Made by a program: the position numbers and the translations under genes. DNA of 64,000 nt, from the NCBI RefSeq assembly GCF_043290135.1, contig NC_134707.1:67819906-67883905 (forward strand), given 5' to 3'. Origin of the DNA: Rhipicephalus microplus. Its lineage: Eukaryota > Arthropoda > Arachnida > Ixodida > Ixodidae. Below the pieces are notes generated by a model, which was not told where the DNA came from, made no database searches, and saw nothing but the letters and a program-made list of their open reading frames with translations. Numbering within the stretch: the stretch's first letter is position 1; each line of letters begins with the position of its first letter. This document shows positions 34,136 to 45,360 of the stretch, in pieces.

Positions 34136-37100
34136 CTGTAAGTCCTGTTTTTGGCAGTCTTGTTTTTGGCAGCCATGCGACAGCCCTATTGGTTCATGTT
34201 TTGCCGTAACGACCGCGTGATGATATCGTGTATTTAGGACAAGAAATCTTAATCACCATTCTTGTCTTCATTTTTTTCGCTTTGTATGGAGCACAACGTA
34301 GCAGGAACAGCATACCATGAGACGATTCTCCCCTACCCCCGTAATTCACTCGTCCAAGACAAATGGAAGGCTCAATCAACCCCGCCTGCACATTTACCAT
34401 GCACTGCAAGCCACCCGAATATCACTTATTCAAAATGACAGTAAAGCCTTAGGAACTCGTAGCATTATGACCTTTCACGCTAAGCCACTGCGAATCTTCA
34501 CTTGACAGATACGCAGTTACGCTGCGGTAACAATGGCACAAAAAAGCTTTGGGAACTGTTTGCTTCGTGACATTCTGTGGTCTTCCTCGCTGAAAGTTAA
34601 CCAAAACATCGATCATAGATCGCACACGAATTTACAGGCTCGTATTGAAAATAGCCTAATAACTTGTAACTTCTCATATCGCAGCAACAGTGCGTTAACG
34701 TATGCCCTTTTGAGCATCTGACGTACAGTGAGAGAACAAGCCTCTGCTAATCTGAAAATGTTGAAATGGTAGAGAGAAGTTGACGCATTGGTGGCACTGA
34801 TGTGAGCCTATTAATTTGTATGCGCCCGTCTTAGGGCCACATGCTTTCCTTTTCAATAAAACTGCCAGATGGTGTTCATGTCTCACGTGTGACGTGAGTT
34901 GATGCGCTCGTTCACCTCCACTGCACGCTCGAGGCACTCTAACGCAGCGCCTCCAGAATACCATTCACCTATTATCTTTCGCAGAACATCAAATAAATGT
35001 TTTGTCACTCTCTCCTCACGCAAGACTATCGTCTTTCGACGACATTTGCAGATTACATGCAGATACGAGGCCACTTTTTTCGTAAATATTTAGTCAGCAT
35101 TGATATCTGTAGTCGTCTTCACAGCAAAACTCTTTTGCCTAACCAGACTCTTTCTATTGTAAGAGCATAGAAAGCCGGGCGAGGAGTTTTGAGGGCATCA
35201 TTGGAAACAGTTCTGTGAGCAAAAAATTCACGAAAAACAAGAGGTGAGAAGGCAAACGAGTGTGAACTCGGAACTCACTTTATTTAGTATATTTCAAGCC
35301 TTTCGCTTTTTGTTTATGTGTGCGCCGAAATGTTTCCAGTGATCTTCAGGATGCTACTGTCCTACAACTAATATCTCAAAATAACAAGGAATCACAATCA
35401 GTTCAAATGGAGCTAAAGTTAATACAAATGAACAACACAGCTGTCCCGTATTCAGTGCATGGCGCAATGAAAAATGCCGCTTCATTTCTAAATATATCTC
35501 ATTGGCTTCGTACATATGTCTAAAAACATCTGAGCGTGCTAGCTAGTGATATGAAATGCTCGCCTTTCGAACGATCTATGACAAAATAGAAACTAAATCG
35601 CAAAAGATAACTTCCAAGCATACCTACGCAAGCGCAGGCTGTATTGATATAACTTCTAGGAATTCATTTCAAATTTTCAGTTCGTCATTATCAAGCAAAT
35701 TGAGCAAAGTAACTTATTTCTATTCTCACACGCAAGCGTTCCTTCTTCATTTTCTTCTGAGAGCCTAACTACAGCGTTCATGAACATGGCAGGTGGTAAA
35801 GAATATATTACTTCCATTGATTGCTATGCATGGAAAGAATGTGGCCTTTTGCTTTTTTATAAAAAGTTGTTACATTGCCACCGAGTTACAACACCTGCAA
35901 ATGCCCAGTTATTCATAACTTTAGAACCTCTTTGGCAGAGCTCTGTTCTCCGAGGAACTGTACTCCCTCCTCGAAAGACACTTTAGAGACTTGCTAAATG
36001 TATATCTTATGGCACCCACATGCATAATTGTAAGACGAGTTGTTTGTTGCGCTTGGGTGGCCAAGACTTTATTGTTGCGCTAATCATCGATAAAACGACG
36101 CAAAATGGACAAAATTAACAGAACTGCACAATAGAGGACTAAATAAAAATAATTATTTCAGGCGACTAACCCTGACTGAGTACCGACAAAGGCTTTCTGT
36201 AATAAAAACGCCAAATGTTTCGGTTCATTTTCAATGCCCTTGCCTATGTTAAAAACTTACAAATCATTCGCAACTCCTCTTCCTTTCAGATGTATTTTAG
36301 CATATCAAACCATCCGTAACAATTGCAGGCCATGAAATCGCTATGGAGATTATTATGAATTAATAATGATGTAGCCATGACGTGACTTTGTAAGTGTAAG
36401 TTTATGTGATCTACCCTCGAGGGTTCATTGCGACAGCACGCAGTCGTGGCCAACGTACGGATTATCTCATCTCGGATTTCTTATATATAATGGAGTGTAG
36501 TTATTGCAGTGATGCCAATTTTTCTCTTGACCATAAGTAGAGAGCAGCGTCAAACCAGCTTAACAGGAGCACACAAAAGAGAGAGGCACTCCATGGCTAC
36601 TTGACAGGTAATTGACCTCTGCGTGAAATGGCAACAACTAAACATGCCTTAAACGTGTTTTTGTGGCTTTATTATACTTTTGTTTTGCAGTGGCCTACAA
36701 ATAGTTTGGCCAGCATTGGCGCCAAACTCTATAATTTTCCCCGATTTCCCGTAAGCTGCTCTTCATATGCAGCTCTACACAAAAAATAGCGCGAAATGTC
36801 TTTGCTATGCTATAATATTAGTTAGCTTACGTGCTACAATGTCCACTTATTTGGCACAAAATTATGACCATGTAATAGGCTAGCAGCCGCAATGTGGCGT
36901 TCAGATGCTGGTTTCACATACAGTTGTTGATTTCGAAGGAGATGCAGTAAGGTAATGTACACTGCTAGTTCGAGCCATAGAATACACAAACATCTATATT
37001 AACTGATAATGAACCTAAAAAGCGAACTGAAGCACAAGATACTAAGTACAGGCAGCTAGGTAATGCTAGTTTTTCTAGCATCAGCTGTATCTTCTGAGCC

Positions 37101-37508
37101 CCCTGGAAACATTAACGATGATGCTGCTCTCCTGGTTACCCTAACGAGACACAAAGCTCAGTGCACTCGGGGAACATCGTTGTAGCTTCCAGGGTTTTCG
37201 AACAAACAACATCGTCTACGATTTGTTTTATAGTCCCAATAACTAATTCCCGTCCAACAATGTGTACAAACGAGTGTACTACAAACAAAGGCTATACGGT
37301 CAGCACGAGCTTAGGGCTCAGGAGGACACGTGGATGAGTTAGTGGCTACAACCGAAAATCTGGGTGAGATAACTTATGCGACAATCATAAAATTTACGAT
37401 GACATTTTCAGTGCTGCGTCGCTCTAAGTGAAACAAGCCATGATTGGCCCTGGGTCCCTCGCGGAAAGATGCAGCCGCTTTCTGGTGGAAGAATAACTTG
37501 CGACCCTC
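34136..37508. other. spacer, no gene recognised
   Basis: A+T-rich DNA with short ORFs (up to about 90 codons) that show no known domain. No RNA gene or tandem array was seen. Confidence 0.35.
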
Positions 37509-37817
37509 ATGGCAATGGCTCCACTGTCAGCCCCTGGACCGGAGGGCTTGATAGTCAAGGATTTATTCCGGGTCCCCCCAGAGGTGTTGGTTTCCATGAT
37601 GAGTAATTTCCTCGGCCACCATTCCGTATCAGAGGACATCTACCAATCTAGGGCTGTGTCCCTAGCAAAGTGTCTCGACGTGGCCATCGCCCCTGAACTC
37701 AAGTCAGTTCCGTTGGCCACGGATTGGAGTTACGATGTTTCAGCAGCCGGTATATCTAGCCTTGCAAAATTTGCATGCGACGGTTCCGCCCGGTTTTCTC
37801 TTTGTAACCGCAACTAA
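37509..37817 (+). pseudogene. possible LINE reverse transcriptase fragment
   Basis: The open frame begins MAMAPLSAPGPEGLIVKDLF and continues RVPPEVLVSMMSNFLG. The A-P-G-P-(D/E)-G motif followed by a helix is typical of the beginning of the non-LTR RT domain. After about 45 codons the similarity fades, and no fingers or palm motif follows. If correct, this is a short piece of a third LINE type. A minus-strand ORF overlaps the end (37,740-37,976) and I could not assign it. Confidence 0.4.
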
Positions 37818-40193
37818 TGTGCTTTCCTTTCTTTTTCCAAAGCATGGGCAGGCTTTTAAAAACTCGTGTGTAGCATGACGTAAACCTGCATCAGCCGGTG
37901 GTCTCTTGTTATTCCACATGCAGCATTGTGCTGATATCCCTATCTCACTGCACCATGCCTCAAATAATATTGTCACGCATCATCAGTAGCACGCGAGGTA
38001 TGTGTCGATAAAAAATTTCCAGAGAAATCGCGACAACTTCTTTCTAAAGATGCAAAAACAACGCAGAAACACAATATCAGTCACGCTGTTGCATGACCAG
38101 CTTAAACATTGAAGTTCCTCGAATAAACCTTGTCGTTCTTTCTTAAGCTCACGACAATTGGGCCAATAGTTTTCTGTACCACCACTTTCCCTTTCATTCT
38201 GGCATAGTGGGACGTAAGTAACTCGTCTGTGCTGGTGAAATTGCTCTTGCACCTGCTCTCTGGGCATCCACAGGTTAAATATAATTTTCATTCATTGCGA
38301 AGTAGCTTTTCGGCGGACATGGCGGCGCATTCATACGAAAACAATGAAACGTTCAAAGCGTTCCAATAGAGACTTCCTCGCAGCTTCCCTCAATCTGTGC
38401 AAAGCATTCAACTCCGTTAGTTGTGAAGCGCAGCTGAACATTCTCAGGGAGAGAGGCGCGCTTCAAAATTATATCCTCACCATAACCGACCATTAGTTTT
38501 TGCAGAATGCAACCTTCGCAAAAGGTACAAAAAGTCACAAAAAGCGGCTAAGGTGTCATAGCTTGTGGAAAACACGGCAGTCGCCAGTGTGCAGAAAAGT
38601 TAATGGGCACAAACAATGGCCCAAAATGTGCGCAGGTCACATGCGTATTTCTGTGCGTGATTTTTGAATAGGTTATGCACTCTCTATTGTGAAGTTCTTG
38701 ACGATCATCTCTTCCGATATACATAATTGATCCTCCGTCAGCATTCTTTGCAGTTTTGTGTTGCATTTTTTCATTTGTTGTACGCTGTTAAGCACATGGG
38801 TGACAGTGATATTGCCGGTATGGAGCAAGGAGGAGTTTAGGTAAAACCTTTGCACAAGAGTATTATAAAAATGCAAAAGAAGACATGAACGAAAACACAT
38901 CAGGCGTGTTTTTCCCTATTGTGACAAAGACTTGTTTTTAAGACATAATAATTGTGGTAAATGTGTGCTGTTACGCCGATGTGTACGAAGTGAAGTAGTG
39001 TCTTGTGGAATCTGTTTTTATGTATCCAGCGGTTGTAACTGTCTGTGTCGCTGTAGTGAAAGCCGGCTTGAGTGAGTGTACACGGCAAGTTTTTGCAGCG
39101 AGAGCTACACTGGCTGTATTTTCGCCATTTTACTGGGGTCGGTGGCCGCACCACTCGCTACGTCATTTCACAAGACGTCAGAGAAGCTGCAAGTATAAGC
39201 CTGCGTTCCAAGCGCGTTTCTAGTTTGAAAGGCCATGCTGTACATGCACGCATGTGTGCACCCGTGTGCTACTTTATGCAAGTTCATTTGAGTAGTTGAC
39301 GCTTAAAAGAGGAGGCACCAGAGTTTCCTCGTATATATAGAAGGTGTTCTTCGGTGGGATTTCTCGACAGATATGGAAAGAGAGTCAGAGACACTGAAAG
39401 TAGCCAAGTTTTGTCGTAGGAACAAAAATAGAAGGCAGCGAGCTGAAAATATGGAAGAAGAACGATCCGCACGCTTCGACAAACCTAATTTACACATAGA
39501 GAAAGCTAAACGATATACAGGTGTAGTTAGGCGACGGCAGCAGCCCTGCGTGCGCAGCCTGGTACGCATGTCCTACGGAGGCTGCGTCCTCAAGCTGTTG
39601 AGGATGCTGAACCTAACCTGTCCAATAAAACTAACCATAACCTTCGCCACTTACTCCCAAGCATAACTAAGTCAAGCGTGTGACAATTTTTCTCTTTTTC
39701 GTCACTGTTTTTTATTACCGGTTTTTCAGGTAACCGTGAATCACAACGAGACAGTGGTGCACGGTCGTGACTCGAGTGACTGTGACACGCTTACCCAATA
39801 ATCGGTGGTGTTAAGTCAAAATATAAAAGTCCGGTGTCTGTTGCCCATATACATATAAGAAATATGCACAATAAATTTATAACTTCAATGCAAAATCAGT
39901 TCCCAAGGCGAATCCACAGGTTTACACCCCACCTACTACAATCATAAGACATTTGGATATAGCGTTCGCCACGTCCTTCGCTCCACGGAGCAATGTCGTC
40001 ATTCTCTTACGAAGTGTCAGATGCCGTAAAACATTCAATTTATATATCTACCCGTGGAACAACTACATAGCATGAGTGCACGCACAGGAGAGCCCGGAAC
40101 GAAATCCTTGGCTAGAATGCAGATGCATGCATAAGAAGCAGCTTTTATATGCGAAGGATTTTATAGCGAACTTAGAGTCGGCCACTTTGAGTG
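37818..40193. other. spacer, no gene recognised
   Basis: Only short overlapping ORFs are present. The longest (39,373-39,666) encodes a Lys/Arg-rich peptide without a recognisable domain. Confidence 0.35.
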
Positions 40194-40231
40194 TATCTAT
40201 CTCTCTATCTATCTATCATATATCTGTCTAT

Positions 40232-40262
<31 letters not shown>

Positions 40263-40270
40263 ATCTATCT
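40194..40270. repeat. (TATC)n microsatellite
   Basis: An imperfect then perfect TATC/CTAT tract immediately beside the left TSD of LINE copy I/J. Confidence 0.92.
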
Positions 40271-40275
40271 AGCAT

Positions 40276-40289
40276 CTGACGTTTGGGTT
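40276..40289. repeat. left TSD of LINE copy I/J (CTGACGTTTGGGTT)
   Basis: A perfect 14-bp match to 45,897-45,910. It shows that the 3' LINE piece here and the 5' LINE piece near 45 kb are the ends of one insertion. Confidence 0.9.
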
Positions 40290-40311
40290 GATGATGATAT
40301 ATGTTGTTTAA

Positions 40312-40345
40312 TGGCGCAAGGGCCATTGATGGCCAAAGAGCGCCA
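40312..40345 (-). other. 3'-terminal hairpin of LINE copy I/J
   Basis: TGGCGC/GCGCCA outer stem and GGCC/GGCC inner stem; the loop is one base shorter than in copy C. A GATGATGATATAT tail follows at the 3' end. Confidence 0.62.
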
Positions 40346-40692
40346 GGAAATGATATCGGATGAGAACAATGGTTATGCTAAATGGCTGTAAAAGGGCGTA
40401 AAATTCTGCGCTCTAAAGATGCGTAAGACATATATTTATTAAAATCATGAAAGTGAAGTGAAGCATGCCTGGTGAGAATGAGTCTTTAGTTATCATGACA
40501 TCATCAAATAGCAGCTTTATATTAGCACCGATTTCTCGCCAGCGCCCTTGGTCCAAGGGCCGGGAGACAGGTGCTCTTTTGGATGTAGCATCCGCAGCAG
40601 CAGCCTCTTTTCAAAGGCCGTGCTACCAATCACTTCAGTAGATAACATGGAAAGTATTTACTTCCTTTAAGATTGCATTCAATGCTTTATAT

Positions 40693-41222
40693 TTAAAAAG
40701 AGGTTCGTGACCAATAAATATAGCTGGGTGAAGGGGTATGTGTTCCTTGTACGCTAGTGGAAAATGTTTTTTTCCGGTAAGCCTCTAGCTCAGAGCATTC
40801 AAGGAGTATGTGGAGTACGGTAAGTGGAAGACCACATCTGCGACAGCTGGGTGGGTCACCACAGGACAAAAGATGTGTGTACGTGCTGCGTGTATGTCCT
40901 ATTCTAAGCCTACAGAGACTGACCTCTGTACGGCGCGTTTTCGACATGGGTGGCCAGTTACCGAGGTATGGTTTAATCAAGTGTAACTTGTTATGAGTTT
41001 GCAGATCCCATAACTTCTTCCAGTAAGACCTGAGCTTTTTCCGTATGGTTGGTTTTAGGTCCATTATAGGCACGGCAACTGAAGAGTTGGCTTCCGGTAA
41101 TTGTCGTGGCGAGCTGGTCGGCCAACACATTTCCTCCGATCTCGCGGTGTCTTGGCACCCAGCACACGACGATATTGACACAATGTGACTTCAAATTACG
41201 CACGCTAGCAAATACTTGTGCC
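40693..41222 (-). pseudogene. LINE copy I/J ORF2, RNase H end and finger
   Basis: Minus-strand frames read NLKSHCVNIVVCWVPRHREI and GNVLADQLATTITGSQ (last RNase H Asp). A frameshift follows, then MDLKPTIRKKLRSYWKKLWD, LHLIKPYLGNWPPMSKTRRT, VSLCRLRIGHTRSTYTHLLS and CRRCGLPLTVLHILLECSEL (terminal Cys/His finger). The upstream edge near 41,222 is the junction with foreign sequence. Confidence 0.8.
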
Positions 41223-41323
41223 TTCTAGATAATTTGCGACGCACGAGCCTGTGGGACCCAGCTGCGCGCGAACCGTGTTGGGGAAAAAATTCCGCCATAT
41301 CCACGAAGTGAATGATGATGAGT

Positions 41324-41719
41324 GGGCGAAGCTCCGGAGGTAAACCTGGTAAACCATGAATCCTCTGTACATTTTGCCCACTCGATTTTATTACATCGCT
41401 CCCCCTAGCCTACGTCGCCGCACTAAATCGAACGATTGCCTTCAACCAATGACACAGCCATATGTGACATCATTCCTATTTTATAAGATCTTGCGTCTTT
41501 CATTAACTACAAGTACCGCTTTCTAGTTTATAACATCTTGCATCTTTTCATCATCAGCTACAAGTACCACCATCTAGTAAACACTACAAGAACTAAACGA
41601 GAGGTGGCTACATACAGGAGACGGTACCGCCATCTAGTGAACACTGCAAGAACTAAACTAGAGGTGGCTACATACAGGCTACAGGGGACGCACAGCCCAC
41701 GCCCTAAGGAGCTTCGCCC
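41324..41719. mobile_element. MITE-like element with GGGCGAAGCTCC terminal inverted repeats
   Basis: The left end GGGCGAAGCTCC (41,324-41,335) is the exact reverse complement of GGAGCTTCGCCC (41,708-41,719), and the similarity extends outward to about 20 bp. The inside has no ORF of note. It contains two 60-bp tandem units (41,571-41,630 and 41,631-41,690), each with CATCTAGT, AACAC, AAGAACTAAAC and GAGGTGGCTACATACAGG. Another end-like motif (AGGAGCTTCGCC) occurs alone near 48,776. No TSD is certain. It may lie within the gypsy 5' LTR or between the LTR and the LINE. Confidence 0.6.
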
Positions 41720-41856
41720 CTAAAAGACGAACGTAGAAGAAGAGGCAGAAGGGAATCCTCGAGAAAATCTAGCTGTGCTATCATTCTCGGGCACAAGTTC
41801 GCCCAGCGTACGTTAGCGTATTAAAAGAGTTTATTGAAGAGTGCGTTACAAATCTG
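41720..41856 (+). other. leader upstream of gypsy gag
   Basis: A short non-coding stretch between the TIR element and gag. It probably contains the end of a 5' LTR and the primer-binding region. TCTGGTGGAAGTGCTGGG precedes the gag start region, but I cannot assign the priming tRNA. Confidence 0.35.
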
Positions 41857-43260
41857 GTGGAAGTGCTGGGTGTGATGCCAAGCCCCTCTCGAGTGACGGA
41901 GCACAGTCCAGAACCACAGCGATTTCGACCCAACGAGCTGACACCTGTTCATCAGCGCTGCAGTCGACGCCTACGTGGTGAGGGTCCTGAATTTTCACCT
42001 TTATCGACTTCGCTTGGAACATCAACGGCTGTGAACGGGTACGCAACTGACATGACAGCTCAGGTCACTCCAGCCAACATTGTAGTAAACCAGCCATTGC
42101 TATCAAAGCCTTTCCACGGCGAAAGCTACGAGAACGCAGAGGACTGGCTTGAGCACTTTGAACGCGTCGCAAAGGCTAACGGATATGGGGAAGAGCGCAA
42201 ACTTGAAAGTGTTTACTTCGCACTGGAAGGTAGCGCACGAACGTGGTATGAAAACCACGAAGCCACCTTCCGGTCATGGAATGATTTTCGACGGGAGCTG
42301 CTCGCTGCTTTCCCGAACACAGACCGCAAAGAGAGAGCTGAAGCTGCGCTCCAGACAAGAAATCAGCGCAATAACGAAACTGTCGCCATGTCTGTGAAAG
42401 ACATGTCTCGCTTATTCCACCGAGCGGATTCAAATATGGGCGAAGACAGGAAGCTGCGCCATCTGATGCGAGGTGTGAAGCAAGAACTCTTTGCCGGACT
42501 AATTCGAAGCCCGCCGCGCACCGTCGCCGAGTTTCGTTCCGAGGCTACTACGATGGAAAGGACGCTACAACAGCTAGCAAGGTTATACAACCGGGATGCC
42601 ATCGTCACTTCCTTGGACTTGTTGCCACCAGCCTTCGGTAACGGCATGGAAGCACTAAGCGAGCTCGTGCGGTCTGTTGTGCGAGAAGAGCTGCAGAGGC
42701 AGCGTCTTGACCAGAATGCTCCAATGCTTTCGTCTCTGGCCGATGTGATCCGTGAGGAGGTCAGGCAGGTGGTACGCGAACCTTCGAGCAACGCACAGCC
42801 AGGGCTGCCACTACAACAGAAGACGAGAATGACGTATGCTGATGTGCTACTACGAGGACCTCCAGGACGTGCGGACGTCGCGGCGGCTACACCTATGCAG
42901 TACCCGATGCCGCCGAGCACCCTGCAGCCAACGCCAGAGAGGAGGCTAAGGAAGAGCGATGTCTGGCGCACCCCCGACAGGATACCGCTGTGTTACCACT
43001 GTGGGGAGCCTGGTCATCTCTACCGAACGTGCCACTACTGCCAGGCAGGACTACGTGGTTTTCCTGTTAATGCACCTCGACCACTAAATGGTGAACGTCC
43101 CTTGGAAATTGAAGAATACCTGTCAGGTCGTCAAACCTCAAGTGGCTTCCAACGGCACCGACCTCGGGCAACGACAACGGGGAGGTATAGATCGCCTAGC
43201 CCCCGACCTTCAGCAAGCTCCCCAAGGTCTCGTTCCCCAAGCCCACGTCGGGAAAACTAG
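41857..43260 (+). CDS. gag: Ty3/gypsy-type Gag polyprotein
   Basis: An intact 467-codon frame. The first third is variable. Residues from about 80 (PLLSKPFHGESYENAEDWLE, then KLESVYFALEGSARTWYENH and FRRELLAAFPN) match the retrotransposon Gag capsid domain, which assembles the particle. A CCHC knuckle, CYHCGEPGHLYRTC, lies at residues 379-392. The C-terminus is rich in Ser-Pro-Arg (YRSPSPRPSASSPRSRSPSP), an SR-like basic tail. It is followed by protease in the -1 frame. The start may be at 41,857 or the Met a few codons later (41,875). This is the only long intact retrotransposon ORF in the window. Downstream pol is truncated, so the element is not autonomous. Confidence 0.85.
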   Translation: MEVLGVMPSPSRVTEHSPEPQRFRPNELTPVHQRCSRRLRGEGPEFSPLSTSLGTSTAVNGYATDMTAQVTPANIVVNQPLLSKPFHGESYENAEDWLEHFERVAKANGYGEERKLESVYFALEGSARTWYENHEATFRSWNDFRRELLAAFPNTDRKERAEAALQTRNQRNNETVAMSVKDMSRLFHRADSNMGEDRKLRHLMRGVKQELFAGLIRSPPRTVAEFRSEATTMERTLQQLARLYNRDAIVTSLDLLPPAFGNGMEALSELVRSVVREELQRQRLDQNAPMLSSLADVIREEVRQVVREPSSNAQPGLPLQQKTRMTYADVLLRGPPGRADVAAATPMQYPMPPSTLQPTPERRLRKSDVWRTPDRIPLCYHCGEPGHLYRTCHYCQAGLRGFPVNAPRPLNGERPLEIEEYLSGRQTSSGFQRHRPRATTTGRYRSPSPRPSASSPRSRSPSPRREN

Positions 43261-43676
43261 AGTCAGCGACCTGTGGAGGCAAGGCCGCTGTCGACGCTAA
43301 TGCAGAAAAACCTCCAGTGCTGACTCTCAACGACGACCGATTCAGAAACCGGTGCTTCGATAGTGACGTTGCTTCCGATTTACGTGTGTTCGTTGACGGC
43401 TATGAAGTCATCGGACTGGTAGATACCGGCGCAGATTATTCAGTGATGAGTAGCGGACTTTCTAAAATACTAAAGAAAGTGCTGACTCCTTGGAAGGGAC
43501 CACAAGTTCACACAGCAGGAGGGCACCTAATCGACCCCACTGGAATATGCACAGAAAGAATCGGAATACGGGGTTTCACGTACGTCGCCTGTTTTATTGT
43601 GCTGCCGGAATGCTCAAGATACTTGATTATCGGCATTGATTTCTTACGAGCTAATGGCGCTGTAATTAACTTGTGA
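43246..43676 (+). pseudogene. gypsy protease, start of Pol (truncated)
   Basis: In the -1 frame relative to gag and open across the gag stop, this reads VDANAEKPPVLTLNDDRF, then FVDGYEVIGLVDTGADYSVM. The catalytic DTG of a retropepsin is at about 43,422-43,430, followed by YLIIGIDFLRANGAVINL, the usual GxDFL block. A TGA ends it at 43,676. No ATG is needed if expression is by frameshifting at the gag end (GGGAAAAC overlaps the stop region), but this is inference. Confidence 0.78.
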
Positions 43677-43955
43677 GAATCTTCCGTCTCATTCTCGACT
43701 AACTAGGTACGCGATTGCTACCTTTGAAACGAAAGAAAACGCATATGACCTTTGTATTGCAGTTGGTGGCGTCATGGTGCCGCCAAGATCGAACATATCT
43801 GTCGCAGTAAACAACAAAGCATTCAGTGAATTCGAAGGATTTGCTGACAAAAACACTGCCTTACTACTCCAAAAAGGGATCTGCATGGCACGAGGCCTTG
43901 TTAAGTTACGTGACAGATGTGCAAACGTTCTACTCACAAACTTTGGAAATGAGGT
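43677..43955 (+). pseudogene. gypsy Pol linker before RT, truncated at LINE junction
   Basis: After the protease stop and a frame change, the plus strand reads RYAIATFETKENAYDLCIAV, GGVMVPPRSNISVAVNNKAF and KGICMARGLVKLRDRCANVL, then NFGNEV. This is the beta-rich region between protease and RT of tick gypsy elements. It ends abruptly near 43,955, where minus-strand LINE ORF2 sequence begins. The RT, RNase H and integrase are absent. Confidence 0.65.
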
Positions 43956-44057
43956 GCGTTCAACTTGTACTTTCGCGTTGAACTTGCTCAGAAGTTCTTG
44001 GACGTCATCCAATTTTCCAAGTATTCCCCTCACGTTCCACTGTATGATGTTGTCCAT
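43956..44057 (-). pseudogene. LINE copy I/J ORF2, first codons
   Basis: MDNIIQWNVRGILGKLDDVQ, then ELLSKFNAKVQ, matches the beginning of the endonuclease domain of copies C and H (QWNVRG, VLCVQET). The match stops at about 43,960, the junction with gypsy sequence. Confidence 0.75.
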
Positions 44058-44111
44058 AGTGGAAGAAAAAAAAAGGAAGAAGTACTGTGTGCAGAAAAGA
44101 CGGAGATTAGC

Positions 44112-45360
44112 TTATTTTACAGGGTCTTTGTCAGGCCCGGTAATCGGCGTTCTGTCTTTTTTGGGGCGGTCGAGAGAAGCTCGCCGCTCTTTCGGCGCTT
44201 CCTGCGCCGTTTGGCTTGAACTGGTGTCCATAGCCTTTTCCGAGGCACTGGACGCCCGCTCTGCAGAGCAATCTGTACGTCGCTTAGACTTCGCCTTGAT
44301 CGACGAAGTCTTTGTCCCCACCAAGCTGGGAGTCGATAAAGCCCCCTTGGCCTCGTGATTGCCGTGGCTGCTGCCAGAGCTTGTAGTGTTCACTGGTGTG
44401 GACAGGCTAAATATGGGCAGGGCAGAGCTGGCCGCTCCCGCCGTAGGGGCTTGTGGCATTGGCCTCGGCACGCTAGGCGAGGTCCGGGCTAATGCCAAGG
44501 GCCTCTGTGGTGCCGCCCCTCGTTGCACCACTACGGCGAACGGTGTTTTTAGTGCTAATGATAAGGAGACCCGTTGTCTTGCTTCCCTGAATGTGATATT
44601 TTTCTTAACATTTATAGTTATTATTTCTTTTTCTCTTTTCCAGGCTGGGCACGCTCTGGAGTATGCGGGGTGACTACCTCCGCAGTTAGCACAGCGGACC
44701 TCGTCATGACTACATTCATCAGCACTGTGGCCGGTTGTGCCACACTTAGCGCAGATCAGCTGCCCTCGGCAGCTCTGGGATGCATTACCAAATCGCTGGC
44801 ATTTGAAACAACGCCTTGGGTTTGGAACGAAGGGTCGGACATGGAGTTTTCTTTAATCAGTTTGGAGAGTCTCAGATAAAGTGGTTGAGTTGAAGGTGAG
44901 TATTAAGTGCTTTGTTGCTATTTCGTTGTTGTTGCGTCTGATTTTGATGCGCTGGACATGTATAACACCTTGGTCCTTCCATACAACAAGAAGCTCTTCT
45001 TCACTCAGTGTCATCAAATCTTCGTCCGATACCACGCCCTTCACTGTATTCATGGTACGATGTGTGCTCACAGAGACGGGGATGTTACGAAAGGCTACAA
45101 GGTGCGAGAGTTTATTTTACTATTCCTTGTCTTTTAATTCGAGAAGCAGATCTCCACTTGCCATTTTCGTGGCCTTATAACCGGTTCCAATGGTCGCTCT
45201 CAAGCACTTGGCCACAAGGAAGGGTGAGATTGCTCTAGCTTTTGTAGATCATAGTTTGCAGTGGAGGACATGGTGTATTGGGAAAGTTTCTCTGTTTTTG
45301 GGCCAAAGTAGTGAAGTTGCGTCGATGCGTACACTTTTCGAGGCACGATCAGTTAGAGAG
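44112..45360 (-). pseudogene. LINE copy I/J ORF1 (Gag-like), broken
   Basis: The N-terminal part lies at 45,249-45,360; the family start Met is not present (EKYTFSSTPSLTDR in place of the Met-bearing segment). STHRTMNTVKGVVSDEDLMT is at 44,853-45,071, followed by a stop and frameshift. The knuckle region (about 44,660-44,850) is readable as CFKCQRFGNASQSC and CAKCGTTGHSADEC in another frame. The tail at 44,112-44,531 is Ala/Pro/Ser-rich with ASSASEKAMDTSSSQTAQEA and PKERRASLDRPKKDRTPITG, the conserved C-terminal motif. Confidence 0.8.
44117..44143 (-). other. ORF1-stop hairpin of LINE copy I/J
   Basis: TTACAGGGTCT and AGGCCCGGTAA pair with one G-T pair and one mismatch, around a 5-nt loop, at the end of ORF1. 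This is the same position as in copies B and H. Confidence 0.6.

Noticed and set aside
39373..39666. 97-codon Lys/Arg-rich plus ORF as a gene
   Set aside because: No recognisable domain, and overlapping ORFs on both strands; not supportable.
40194..40270. CRISPR-like or minisatellite array
   Set aside because: A plain TATC microsatellite with no spacers; the context is eukaryotic.
42363..42971. 202-codon minus-strand ORF
   Set aside because: It is the antisense shadow of the intact gypsy gag frame; composition and context support gag.
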